A DNA stretch of 7,918 nucleotides from Acidobacteriota bacterium. Its GTDB lineage: Bacteria > Acidobacteriota > Thermoanaerobaculia > Thermoanaerobaculales > Sulfomarinibacteraceae. The stretch is taken from assembly GCA_030637805.1 (NCBI GenBank), contig DAOWFV010000146.1, positions 1 to 7,918 of the forward strand, written 5' to 3'. How positions within the stretch are numbered: the first letter of the stretch is position 1; the number at the start of each line of letters is the position of its first letter. Made by a program: the position numbers and the translations under genes. Under the pieces are notes generated by a model. It had not been told where the DNA came from and made no database searches. It saw only the letters and a list, made by a program, of their open reading frames with translations. Below are positions 1-6,948 of the stretch, one piece after another.

Positions 1-1175
<1,175 letters not shown>

Positions 1176-1176
1176 A

Positions 1177-1215
1177 GCAATTCGTCCCTCCGAGTTCCTC
1201 GGCGGGACGAATTGC
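1177..1215. repeat. 39-nt palindromic hairpin, copy 1
   Basis: An 18-bp stem (left arm 1177-1194, right arm 1198-1215) with a 3-nt loop (ttc) and a single T/C mismatch at 1189/1203. One further A-T pair (1176/1216) closes it. It starts two bases after the acyl-CoA dehydrogenase stop codon, so the transcript would fold into it at once. No T-run follows on either strand, so it is not a canonical intrinsic terminator; it could stabilise the mRNA 3' end or be a REP-like repeat. It has the same 18+3+18 layout and the same GCAATTC/GAATTGC ends as the hairpin at 1274-1312. Confidence 0.85.
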
Positions 1216-1230
1216 TGGATAGAAGAGGAT

Positions 1231-1270
1231 CAAAGACAAGAAAAAGCCCCCGCAGCCGCTGTGGGGGCTT
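1231..1270 (-). terminator. Rho-independent terminator of the aldolase gene
   Basis: Read on the minus strand, a stem of about 12 bp (1244-1255 with 1259-1270; one wobble pair, 3-nt loop) is rich in G and C. It is followed directly by a T-rich tract (complement of 1231-1245: five T, then CTTGTCTTT). This is a textbook intrinsic terminator for leftward transcription leaving the aldolase gene, about 90 nt past its stop codon. In the plus direction no T-run follows the stem, so it is mainly one-directional. Confidence 0.85.
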
Positions 1271-1273
1271 CCC

Positions 1274-1312
1274 GCAATTCAGCCCGCCAACGATGTTGGC
1301 GGGCTGAATTGC
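1274..1312. repeat. 39-nt palindromic hairpin, copy 2
   Basis: A perfect 18-bp inverted repeat (1274-1291 with 1295-1312) around a 3-nt loop (gat), ending only 3 bp from the terminator hairpin stem. Compared with copy 1 (1177-1215), 13 of 18 arm positions are identical. Four of the five changed positions are changed on both arms so that pairing is kept; the fifth makes copy 1's only mismatch. The pattern suggests a small family of palindromic repeats or RNA hairpins maintained for structure. It lies 45 bp past the aldolase stop codon on the minus strand. Confidence 0.87.
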
Positions 1313-1357
1313 ATGTCGACGTTGCCTCACAGGTACCGAGGAGCGAGCGCGCTCAAG

Positions 1358-2407
1358 TCACGCAACAGTCACATCCTGGCACAAATAGACATCTTGAATC
1401 GCGTTGAGCAGGGTGACTCCGTCGCTCATGGGTTTCTGGAACGACTTGCGACCCGAGATCAGACCCATGCCGCCGGCGCGCTTGTTGATGACCGCTGTGG
1501 TCACCGCTTGGGCGAGGTCGTTGTCGCCCGAGGCACCACCCGAGTTGATGAGGCCGGCGCGGCCCATGTAGCAGTTGACCACCTGCCAGCGGGTGAGCTC
1601 GATGGGGTTGTCCGGAACCAGCTTGTCATACACCAGGGGGCTCGTCTTGCCGAAGCCGATCGCGGTGTAGCCGCCATTGTTCTCGGGTTGCTTCTGCTTG
1701 ATGATGTCGGCCTCGATGGTCACGCCGAGGTGGCTGGCCTGGCCGGTGAGGTCGGCCGAGGCGTGGTAGTCGACCCCGTCCTTCTTGAAGGCCGAGTTGC
1801 GGAGGTAGCACCACAGAATGGTGAACATCCCGAGTTCGTGCGCCTGCTGAAAGGCGTCGGAGATCTCCATCACCTGTCGCCGGCAGCCCTCCGAGCCGAA
1901 GTAGATGGTGGCGCCGATGCCGGCCGCGCCGAGGTTCCAGGCTTGCTCGACCGACGCAAACAATGTCTGGTCAAAGAAGTTGGGGTAGGTCAACATCTCG
2001 TTGTGGTTGATCTTGACGATGAAGGGAATCTTGTGGGCGTAGGTCCGCGACACCGCACCAAGTACGCCGAGGGTCGAGGCGACGCCGTTGCAGCCTCCCT
2101 CCACCGCCAGCTGGACGATGCTCGCGGGGTCGAAGTAGATCGGATTCGGCGCGAAGGACGCGGCGCCCGAGTGCTCGATCCCCTGATCAACCGGGAGAAT
2201 CGAGATGAAGCCGGTGCCCGCCAGACGCCCGTGGTCATAGAGGCTCTGCAGCGAGCGCATCACCTGCGGCGAGCGGTCGGTTGAAACCACCACCCGGTCC
2301 ACGAAGTCCGGACCCGGCAGGTGGAGCTGGTCCGAAGAGATGCCCGTGCACTGATAGTCGAGCAGGGAGGCCTGCTCTCCGAGTTGCTGTTTGATGGTGT
2401 CGATCAT
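1358..2407 (-). CDS. fbaB: Class I fructose-bisphosphate aldolase (FbaB/DhnA type)
   Basis: Predicted to cleave fructose-1,6-bisphosphate reversibly to dihydroxyacetone phosphate and glyceraldehyde-3-phosphate through a lysine Schiff base, in cytoplasmic glycolysis and gluconeogenesis. It is 349 residues, close to E. coli FbaB (about 350). The (beta/alpha)8 barrel shows LPVDQGIEHS (71-80, with the active-site-region Asp), IPFIVKINHNE (127-137), IEADIIKQKQPENNGG (231-246, where Lys237 is the likely Schiff-base lysine of the DhnA family), GGASGDND (290-297) and GLISGRKSFQKP (315-326), which form the phosphate-binding end. The frame stays open 80 codons further upstream, but ATG 2405-2407 is chosen because it has a strong GGAGGAG site 5 nt ahead and fits the family length; the upstream residues look like non-coding leader. 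It is transcribed leftward and ends before a clear terminator. The MATE gene lies 310 bp upstream on the same strand, too far to imply an operon. Confidence 0.95.
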   Translation of the reverse strand: MIDTIKQQLGEQASLLDYQCTGISSDQLHLPGPDFVDRVVVSTDRSPQVMRSLQSLYDHGRLAGTGFISILPVDQGIEHSGAASFAPNPIYFDPASIVQLAVEGGCNGVASTLGVLGAVSRTYAHKIPFIVKINHNEMLTYPNFFDQTLFASVEQAWNLGAAGIGATIYFGSEGCRRQVMEISDAFQQAHELGMFTILWCYLRNSAFKKDGVDYHASADLTGQASHLGVTIEADIIKQKQPENNGGYTAIGFGKTSPLVYDKLVPDNPIELTRWQVVNCYMGRAGLINSGGASGDNDLAQAVTTAVINKRAGGMGLISGRKSFQKPMSDGVTLLNAIQDVYLCQDVTVA

Positions 2408-2410
2408 GAT

Positions 2411-2420
2411 GTCTCCTCCC
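2411..2420 (-). promoter_or_regulatory. Ribosome-binding site of fbaB
   Basis: The minus strand reads GGGAGGAGAC here, a near-perfect Shine-Dalgarno sequence with 5 nt between GGAGGAG and the ATG at 2407. It decides the start against the longer in-frame alternative at 2647. Confidence 0.85.
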
Positions 2421-2555
2421 ATGTGCCGGGGTATTGTACACGCGCGAGCCCGCGTCCGCGTCGGAGTCCCTTCTTCGTGTCTTTGTGGTTTGTTCCAGAG
2501 ATGCGCTGCCGACTTCAAATCGACCTTCTGCCGTCGCGCTTCCCGAGGTTGCCCC

Positions 2556-2621
2556 CTCCGACGATATTTGGGACTCAGCGCTTTGCCTGGCATAACGCGA
2601 CACCGCCCAAAATCGTCGGAG
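2556..2621. repeat. Long imperfect stem-loop upstream of fbaB
   Basis: The left arm 2556-2572 and right arm 2606-2621 pair over 16 bp with one extra A (2566) bulged. The shared arm is CTCCGACGAT followed by TTTGGG or TTGGG-like bases. The 33-nt interior contains a weaker nested pairing. It lies about 150 bp upstream of the fbaB start codon and about 100 bp past the MATE stop codon, and no T-run follows on the minus strand. It could be part of the fbaB leader, a 3'-end structure of the MATE transcript, or a repeat-element remnant. Confidence 0.7.
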
Positions 2622-2639
2622 ACGGCACGCCCGGTCGTC

Positions 2640-2725
2640 GCGCCCAAGCGCGGGTAACAGGCTCAAGCAGACGACCGACCCTCGCGCCGGTAATTCCTAA
2701 TTCCTAGTTCCTAATTCTTAATTCC
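2640..2725 (+). repeat. Left arm of the inverted repeat flanking the MATE gene
   Basis: The arm has an outer block (2640-2664) matching the reverse complement of 4141-4165 at 20 of 25 positions. A poorly conserved spacer follows, then an inner block from 2681 whose first 26 bases (CTCGCGCCGG, then TAATTCC TAATTCC TA) match the reverse complement of 4096-4121 exactly. The end is an array of five 7-bp units at 2691-2725 (TAATTCC, TAATTCC, TAGTTCC, TAATTCT, TAATTCC). The MATE stop codon and last codon (2718-2723) lie inside the last two heptamers. Confidence 0.85.
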
Positions 2726-4061
2726 GCCCGTACCGCAGACCAAAAAGCGCTGCCAAGAGAGTTCCCTTGACGACCGTAGTCACTGCAATTGCGAACCACA
2801 CCGCCTCCACCCCCCATCCGGCCGTAATCAGGAACATCGCGAGGGGTACGCGGGACGCCGTGAAGCCGATCTCGATCGCGGCCGGCACGGCGGTCCACTG
2901 GGTTCCCGCGAACGCTCCCAGCAACACGACCTCGGCCGCCATGAAGAGTTGGGTGAGACCCACCAAGAGCACATAGGTCGTGCCCGCCGCTACGACCTCG
3001 GTATCGTCCGAGAAAATTCCGATCGCCACATCGGGGAAGCTCACCAACGCGACGGTCACCGCCCCTACGGGCAAGCAGGTCAGGAAAAGCGCCCGCCATG
3101 CGCTTCTCACCGCCCTCCCGGAGTCGCCCGCGCCAAGGTTCTGCCCGACCAGCGTCGTTGCCGCCGCACCCATGCCGGCGCACACGAAATAGTTGAGGAC
3201 CTCCAGCTTGTGACCGATGCCGAGCGCTGCCACCGCCGGTGTGCCGAAGGAGGTGATGACGCGAGTCAGCAGGATGTAGATGAGCGAGAAGAACGCGCCC
3301 TCGAGGCCGAGGGGCAGACCCACCCGGAGAGCCCGCCAGGTCTCGAATCGGGGCGGACGCAAAAAGGCGAAGGGAGCGGGTCGGATTCCCAGCCTGCCGA
3401 GCAGGACCCAGCCCCACGCCAAGGCCACCAGCCACGAGAGGACGGTTGCCAGCGCCGCCCCAGTCACCCCAAGCGCAGGCAGCGGGCCGAGCCCGAAGAT
3501 GAGCAGCGGATCGACGACGAGATTCACCGCCGCGGCCAGCGCTAACAGCTTGAGCGGTGTTTTCGCGTCGCCCACCGCGCGAAAGGCCGCCGACAACCAC
3601 ACGAAGAGAAAGTAGGCTGGCATACCGACGAGAATCACCCACATATAGTGCAGGCCGTCTGCAGTCACCGCCGGCGCCGTCCCCATAAAGGCGAAGATCG
3701 CGTGGCTGGAAAGCAGGCCGGCAGTGGACACCAGGGCCGAGCCCCACACCCCCAGCGTCTGACCGGCCGTCGCCGCCCGGGCCGCCGCCCCGGTGTCGCC
3801 TTCACCCACCGCCCGCGAAAGCACCGAGCCCGAGCCCGAGGCCGCACCGTCCCCCAAGGTCTGGGCGAGCCACATCATGAAGCCGGCGGTGGAGGCGGCG
3901 GCGAGAGCCACCGGACCGACCCGGCCGAGCCAGAAGGTGTCCACCACCAGGAAGCCGGCCTGCAGCAGCGCCGCCAGGGCCGCCGGCGCCCCCAAGTGGA
4001 GAATCGCCCGGTCGATCGAGCCCGAGACCATGAACTCGCGGTGGCGGAAAACGTCAGTCAC
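2718..4061 (-). CDS. MATE-family multidrug/toxin efflux transporter
   Basis: An inner-membrane antiporter of the MATE (NorM/DinF-like) family, expected to export cationic or amphipathic compounds in exchange for H+ or Na+. At 447 residues it has the normal length and two homologous halves of about six hydrophobic helices each. Family features are GSIDRAILHLGAPAALAALLQ near the N-terminus, VDTFWLGRVG (40-49), AFRAVGDAKTPLKL (159-172), NLVVDPLLIFG (180-190), and in the second half GHKLEVLNYFVCAGMGAA (283-300) and VGQNLGAGD (305-313). The assigned start is GTG at 4059-4061, but no purine-rich Shine-Dalgarno precedes it; ATG at 4029-4031 (residue 11) is an alternative that still keeps the first helix. 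It lies between two inverted-repeat arms, and the left arm supplies its stop codon. No drug-regulator gene is adjacent, so the substrate is unknown. Confidence 0.92.
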   Translation of the reverse strand: MTDVFRHREFMVSGSIDRAILHLGAPAALAALLQAGFLVVDTFWLGRVGPVALAAASTAGFMMWLAQTLGDGAASGSGSVLSRAVGEGDTGAAARAATAGQTLGVWGSALVSTAGLLSSHAIFAFMGTAPAVTADGLHYMWVILVGMPAYFLFVWLSAAFRAVGDAKTPLKLLALAAAVNLVVDPLLIFGLGPLPALGVTGAALATVLSWLVALAWGWVLLGRLGIRPAPFAFLRPPRFETWRALRVGLPLGLEGAFFSLIYILLTRVITSFGTPAVAALGIGHKLEVLNYFVCAGMGAAATTLVGQNLGAGDSGRAVRSAWRALFLTCLPVGAVTVALVSFPDVAIGIFSDDTEVVAAGTTYVLLVGLTQLFMAAEVVLLGAFAGTQWTAVPAAIEIGFTASRVPLAMFLITAGWGVEAVWFAIAVTTVVKGTLLAALFGLRYGRN

Positions 4062-4082
4062 GACGGAGGAGAATAGCAGGAG

Positions 4083-4165
4083 GGAAATTAGGAATTAGGA
4101 ATTAGGAATTACCGGCGCGAGGAAACGCCTCGGTGACTCGAAGCGTTTTGCCCGCGTTTGGGCGC
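4083..4165 (-). repeat. Right arm of the inverted repeat flanking the MATE gene
   Basis: On the plus strand this starts with a degenerate unit (4083-4090) and three exact GGAATTA heptamers (4091-4111). A GC-rich part (4112-4165) follows, containing small hairpins (CGAGG 4118-4122 with CCTCG 4128-4132; GCCC 4150-4153 with GGGC 4160-4163). Its reverse complement is homologous to 2640-2725, so the two copies point in opposite directions about 1.36 kb apart. It begins 21 bp upstream of the assigned MATE start codon, so it probably lies within that gene's promoter or leader region. Confidence 0.83.
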
Positions 4166-4169
4166 CAGT

Positions 4170-4204
4170 AACTAAAAACTCAAAACTAAGAACTAAAAAC
4201 TAAT
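4170..4204. repeat. AACTAAA-type heptamer tandem array
   Basis: Five consecutive 7-bp units: AACTAAA, AACTCAA, AACTAAG, AACTAAA, AACTAAT. The array is AT-rich in otherwise GC-rich DNA and begins 4 bp after the right inverted-repeat arm, so the heptamer arrays bracket that arm's GC-rich part. It ends 2 bp before the stop codon of the neighbouring dehydrogenase gene. On the minus strand it reads T-rich (AGTTTTT-like) directly after that stop codon, but no stable stem precedes it, so a canonical terminator is not supported. The left arm at 2640-2725 lacks this second array. Confidence 0.85.
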
Positions 4205-4206
4205 GG

Positions 4207-5544
4207 CTACGTCCTCCCCACGACCTCCGTCTCCTCGCTGAACTGAATCCCCAGCCGCTCGAGCTCTTCTAGCGCCGGTTCGTAGAACTCGGGCATGACA
4301 GGTACGATGACGCCGGGTTGGCTGAAGCGGCCCTCGAGGATGAAGCGCGCGCCAACCGCCGCAGGCAGGCCGACGGTGCGGTTCATCGAGGAATCTCCGC
4401 CCGGGATGCCGAAGTCGATCATGGTCGAGGTGATGTGCTCTACGCGATCCGGGAACTCGGCAACAAAGGTGTGCTGGAGCACCAGCATGTCGCGTTCGCC
4501 TTCGGAGTACGACATCTTCTCCAGCATGCGCGCGGTGAGGATGTCCACCGGCGCCTTCGGTCCAGGCAGGGGATCATCACCCAGGAGGCCGAGCCACTCC
4601 ATCTTGGCGAGCTCGGGGCCATCGGCCGGGATACCGAGGTGAGCCGCGACCTTTGCCTTCAAATTGGAGGTCTCGGTTGCACCTGCGAGACGGGCGGTGA
4701 GATCCGCATAGGACCTGCCCTCGAGACCCTCGATCTCGTCGGTTCGCAGCCAGCCGAGGCGCGCGACCTGCTTCATCGCGGCGCACCAGCCCGGGAAGCG
4801 TAGGGTGCCGCGGAACATGACGTCGCGGGGGTCGATGCCGTAGGTCTCGGTGTAGGGCATGGAGTCGCGGTTGGGGTAGCCCTCGAGGACCGTCTCCTCA
4901 CCTTCGATAACCACCGACGCCGGCCACACATGGTCGAAGAGCTCCTGTCCCGGAACCTCTTCGACCCGTGCATCGCGACGGTAGCGCGCGTTGTTAAGGC
5001 CGGCGAGTAGGACCCCTCGCGGACTCCACGAAAACTTGTAGCCGTATGGGTTGTCGTTCGCTTCGGGCGCCGGCAGGCCGCCACAGTAGGACTGGAAGGT
5101 GGTGATCTCACCGCCCTCGGCCTGTACCCGGTGGATCACCTTCATCGCCGTCATGTGGTCGATGCCGGGATCGACGCCGATCTCGTTGAGCAGGATCACG
5201 CCCTTGGAGCGGGCCTCCTCATCGAGCGCCGCCATGTCGTCCTTGACGTAGGAGGTGGTGACCATGTTGGTGCCGGTGTCGAGACAGGCCCGTGCGACCT
5301 GCGCGTGAAACTGCCACGGCAGAAGGCTCACCGCCAGGTCGTGGTCGGCGATGATCGCCTCGAGCCGCTCGGGCTCCTCGGTGATGTCGTATGCCATCGG
5401 TGTCCCGTGGGGATGCCCGTCGAGGATGTCCTCCGCCTTGCTCACCGTGCGGCTGGCAACGGTGACGTGGAACCCGTGGTCCAACAGATAGCGAACGTGG
5501 GCGCGGACCACCAGGCCTGCCCCAAAGACGACGACTCTCTTCAT
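4207..5544 (-). CDS. Saccharopine dehydrogenase family, Lys9-like (saccharopine reductase type)
   Basis: It closely resembles fungal saccharopine reductase (Lys9, about 446 residues; this protein has 445), which reversibly joins alpha-aminoadipate semialdehyde and glutamate to saccharopine with NADP(H). The N-terminal Rossmann fold has the nucleotide loop FGAGLVVRAHV (7-17). Other conserved parts are SLLPWQFH (73-80), NEIGVDPGIDH (120-130), SYCGGLPAPE (152-161), NPYGYKFSWSPRGVLLAG (165-182), GYPNRDS (222-228), RGTLRFPGW (245-253), ERDMLVLQH (350-358) and TVGLPAA (390-396). The ATG at 5542-5544 has GGAAGGAG on the minus strand with 6 nt spacing. It is last in an apparent operon, 30 bp after its diverged paralog. 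Whether it works in lysine synthesis or breakdown, or on a related semialdehyde, is not decided here; no saccharopine-forming partner enzyme is in the window. Confidence 0.9.
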   Translation of the reverse strand: MKRVVVFGAGLVVRAHVRYLLDHGFHVTVASRTVSKAEDILDGHPHGTPMAYDITEEPERLEAIIADHDLAVSLLPWQFHAQVARACLDTGTNMVTTSYVKDDMAALDEEARSKGVILLNEIGVDPGIDHMTAMKVIHRVQAEGGEITTFQSYCGGLPAPEANDNPYGYKFSWSPRGVLLAGLNNARYRRDARVEEVPGQELFDHVWPASVVIEGEETVLEGYPNRDSMPYTETYGIDPRDVMFRGTLRFPGWCAAMKQVARLGWLRTDEIEGLEGRSYADLTARLAGATETSNLKAKVAAHLGIPADGPELAKMEWLGLLGDDPLPGPKAPVDILTARMLEKMSYSEGERDMLVLQHTFVAEFPDRVEHITSTMIDFGIPGGDSSMNRTVGLPAAVGARFILEGRFSQPGVIVPVMPEFYEPALEELERLGIQFSEETEVVGRT

Positions 5545-5550
5545 TCCGTT

Positions 5551-5558
5551 CTCCTTCC
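5551..5558 (-). promoter_or_regulatory. Ribosome-binding site of the Lys9-like gene
   Basis: The minus strand reads GGAAGGAG, with 6 nt between AGGAG and the ATG at 5544. It lies within the 30-bp gap between the two dehydrogenase genes, which supports separate translation from a shared message. Confidence 0.75.
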
Positions 5559-5574
5559 ATGTGGACCACTACCG

Positions 5575-6924
5575 CTAGGCCAGCGGCTCCACTTTTTCGC
5601 TGAATTCAAGGCCCTCCGCGCGCAGGCGGGAGAGCACGGCATCACAGATGGCGGGATGGGTCGGCAGCCGGCAGCCGGAGAGATCGAGCTCGCCCGCAAA
5701 GAGCATCTCCACCGCGATGGCGGCGGGCAGCCCCACGGTCTTGGCCATCGCCGACATCTCCAACGGCTCACCGTACTCCACCATGGTGAAGGTCTGGCGC
5801 TCGGCCGGCCGGTCCTCGTTCGGGAACTCCACCTCCATCTCGTGGACGATGATTACCATGTCGCGCGATCCCGGCGTCGGGGCGAGCCGGGTCTCGAGCA
5901 GGTGCGACAGCATCGCAGCCGGGGTGGTCCCAACGCAACCGACAGGCTCCGGGTCGAAAAGTCCAAGGAAGCGCAGGTTCTTCATCAGATTGCCGGTCGG
6001 ATTCAACTCGAGGAAGAGGGTCGCAGCCTCTTCGACATGCTCCTCGGCTACCGGAACGGGTAGGAACATTCCTACAACCTGGCGCGGCGAGAGCTCGCAC
6101 AGACCCGGGATGCTGAGAGTGTCGTTGGTGAGGCCGAGGCGCACGATCTTTGCCCAGGTCTCGCAGAAGCCCGGGTGGCGTAGAGTGCCGCGGATCATGG
6201 TGTGAACCCCGTCGAGGTCGAAGTGCTCGAGGTAGGACAGCGAGTCACGGTTCGGATAGGCCTCGAGACTACCGACCCCATCCACCTCGACCGGCCAGGT
6301 GTAGTAGAAGAGCCTGTCGTGGGGGACCAGGCGGATGTTGCCGTTGAGAAGGTATTGGGCGCCCGCCCAACCCGACGTCACCACATTCCATGGATTCCAG
6401 GTGACCAGATATCGCAGCGGGTTTGAAAGCGAGTCGGGCGAAGGAATACCGCTCCCGAACGAGCGGAACGCACGAATCCTGCCGCCACGTTCGATAGATT
6501 TGCGAACCGCCTCGGCGGCCATCATGTGGTCGATGCCGGGGTCGAGGCCCATCTCGCCGAGAAGCAGCACCCCCCGCTCACGAGCCCGGACGTCGAGGCC
6601 CCGGGTCTCGTCCTGGAGGTAGGAAACCGACACCATGTGCGTGCCCGACTCCACACAGAGGCGGGCCACCCGGCCCTGGAAGCCCGGCGCGAGCACGTTG
6701 GCCACCACATCGGCGGCGCCGATGCGGCCCGCCAGCTGCTGCTCGTCGCCGGCGTCGAGAGTAACGGCACGGCCATTGGGATGGTCGCCGACCCGATTCC
6801 GGGCCAGCTCGATGTCACGGTCGGCGACGGTCACCTGCCAGCCCCGGCCGGAGGCGTCGTCGAGAAGACGCTGGATGAGATAGGGCGCCGACCGACCGGC
6901 CCCCAGTACCAGGATTCGCCGCAT
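5575..6924 (-). CDS. Diverged saccharopine dehydrogenase-family protein
   Basis: A 449-residue paralog of the gene downstream, with the same fold and order of motifs: Rossmann loop LVLGAGRSAPYL (5-16), SYLQDE (101-106), LLGEMGLDPGIDHM (121-134), EAYPNRDSLSYLEHF (221-235), MIRGTLRHPGF (243-253), GSRDMVIIVHEMEVEF (352-367) and AKTVGLPAAIA (394-404). The N-terminus (GAGRS, then an acidic DDASG segment) resembles Bacteroidetes saccharopine dehydrogenases more than Lys9. The substrate-region signature is altered: SFGSGIPSPD (155-164) replaces SYCGGLPAPE, and TWNPWNVVTSG (175-185) replaces FSWSPRGVLLAG, losing the Cys and an Arg. The Rossmann loop is intact, so it is probably a working NAD(P)-dependent enzyme or subunit with another specificity. 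The ATG at 6922-6924 has GGGAGG 10 nt ahead. It sits 24 bp after argF. Confidence 0.88.
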   Translation of the reverse strand: MRRILVLGAGRSAPYLIQRLLDDASGRGWQVTVADRDIELARNRVGDHPNGRAVTLDAGDEQQLAGRIGAADVVANVLAPGFQGRVARLCVESGTHMVSVSYLQDETRGLDVRARERGVLLLGEMGLDPGIDHMMAAEAVRKSIERGGRIRAFRSFGSGIPSPDSLSNPLRYLVTWNPWNVVTSGWAGAQYLLNGNIRLVPHDRLFYYTWPVEVDGVGSLEAYPNRDSLSYLEHFDLDGVHTMIRGTLRHPGFCETWAKIVRLGLTNDTLSIPGLCELSPRQVVGMFLPVPVAEEHVEEAATLFLELNPTGNLMKNLRFLGLFDPEPVGCVGTTPAAMLSHLLETRLAPTPGSRDMVIIVHEMEVEFPNEDRPAERQTFTMVEYGEPLEMSAMAKTVGLPAAIAVEMLFAGELDLSGCRLPTHPAICDAVLSRLRAEGLEFSEKVEPLA

Positions 6925-6934
6925 GGTTGACTAA

Positions 6935-6940
6935 CCTCCC
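6935..6940 (-). promoter_or_regulatory. Ribosome-binding site of the diverged dehydrogenase gene
   Basis: The minus strand reads GGGAGG, 10 nt before the ATG at 6924 and within the 24-bp gap after the argF stop codon. The spacing is slightly long but within the usual range, and no promoter fits in this gap, which supports co-transcription with argF. Confidence 0.65.
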
Positions 6941-6948
6941 ACCCGAGG

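Larger units (their letters stand above)
2408..2717. other. Non-coding gap between the MATE and fbaB genes
   Basis: This 310-bp stretch contains no convincing gene. From the fbaB side outward it holds the fbaB ribosome-binding site, a possible -10 box (TACAAT on the minus strand, 2433-2438, with no recognisable -35), a long stem-loop (2556-2621), and the left arm of the inverted repeat flanking the MATE gene (2640-2725). The open frame continuing upstream of fbaB through this stretch has no family similarity I recognise and is arginine-rich, as expected for out-of-gene reading in GC-rich DNA. Confidence 0.7.

Noticed and set aside
1231..1270. The same hairpin as a terminator for the acyl-CoA dehydrogenase
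   Set aside because: In the plus direction the stem is followed by cccgcaa and not by a T-run, so only leftward termination is supported.
1313..2284. Long open frame on the plus strand across the fbaB gene
   Set aside because: It is antisense to the full conserved aldolase sequence, lacks a ribosome-binding site and shows no family motifs.
2433..2438. TACAAT as the fbaB promoter -10 box
   Set aside because: No plausible -35 box lies at the right distance in the GC-rich sequence upstream, so it is mentioned only as a possibility and not listed as a promoter.
2408..2647. 80-residue N-terminal extension of the aldolase
   Set aside because: The family starts near ATG 2405-2407, which has an excellent ribosome-binding site; the extension covers the stem-loop and looks non-coding.
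2704..3747. Second minus-strand frame overlapping the MATE gene
   Set aside because: It is a Gly/Arg-rich out-of-frame shadow; the MATE frame carries the membrane segments and family motifs.
2640..4165. Calling the MATE segment an insertion sequence
   Set aside because: There is no transposase and no recognisable target-site duplication at the arm ends; only the inverted repeats are supported.
2691..4204. CRISPR-like array from the heptamer repeats
   Set aside because: Units are 7 bp with no spacers, and no cas gene is present.
5131..6063. 310-residue open frame on the plus strand spanning both dehydrogenase genes
   Set aside because: It crosses two well-supported minus-strand genes and the gap between them and has shadow-type composition.
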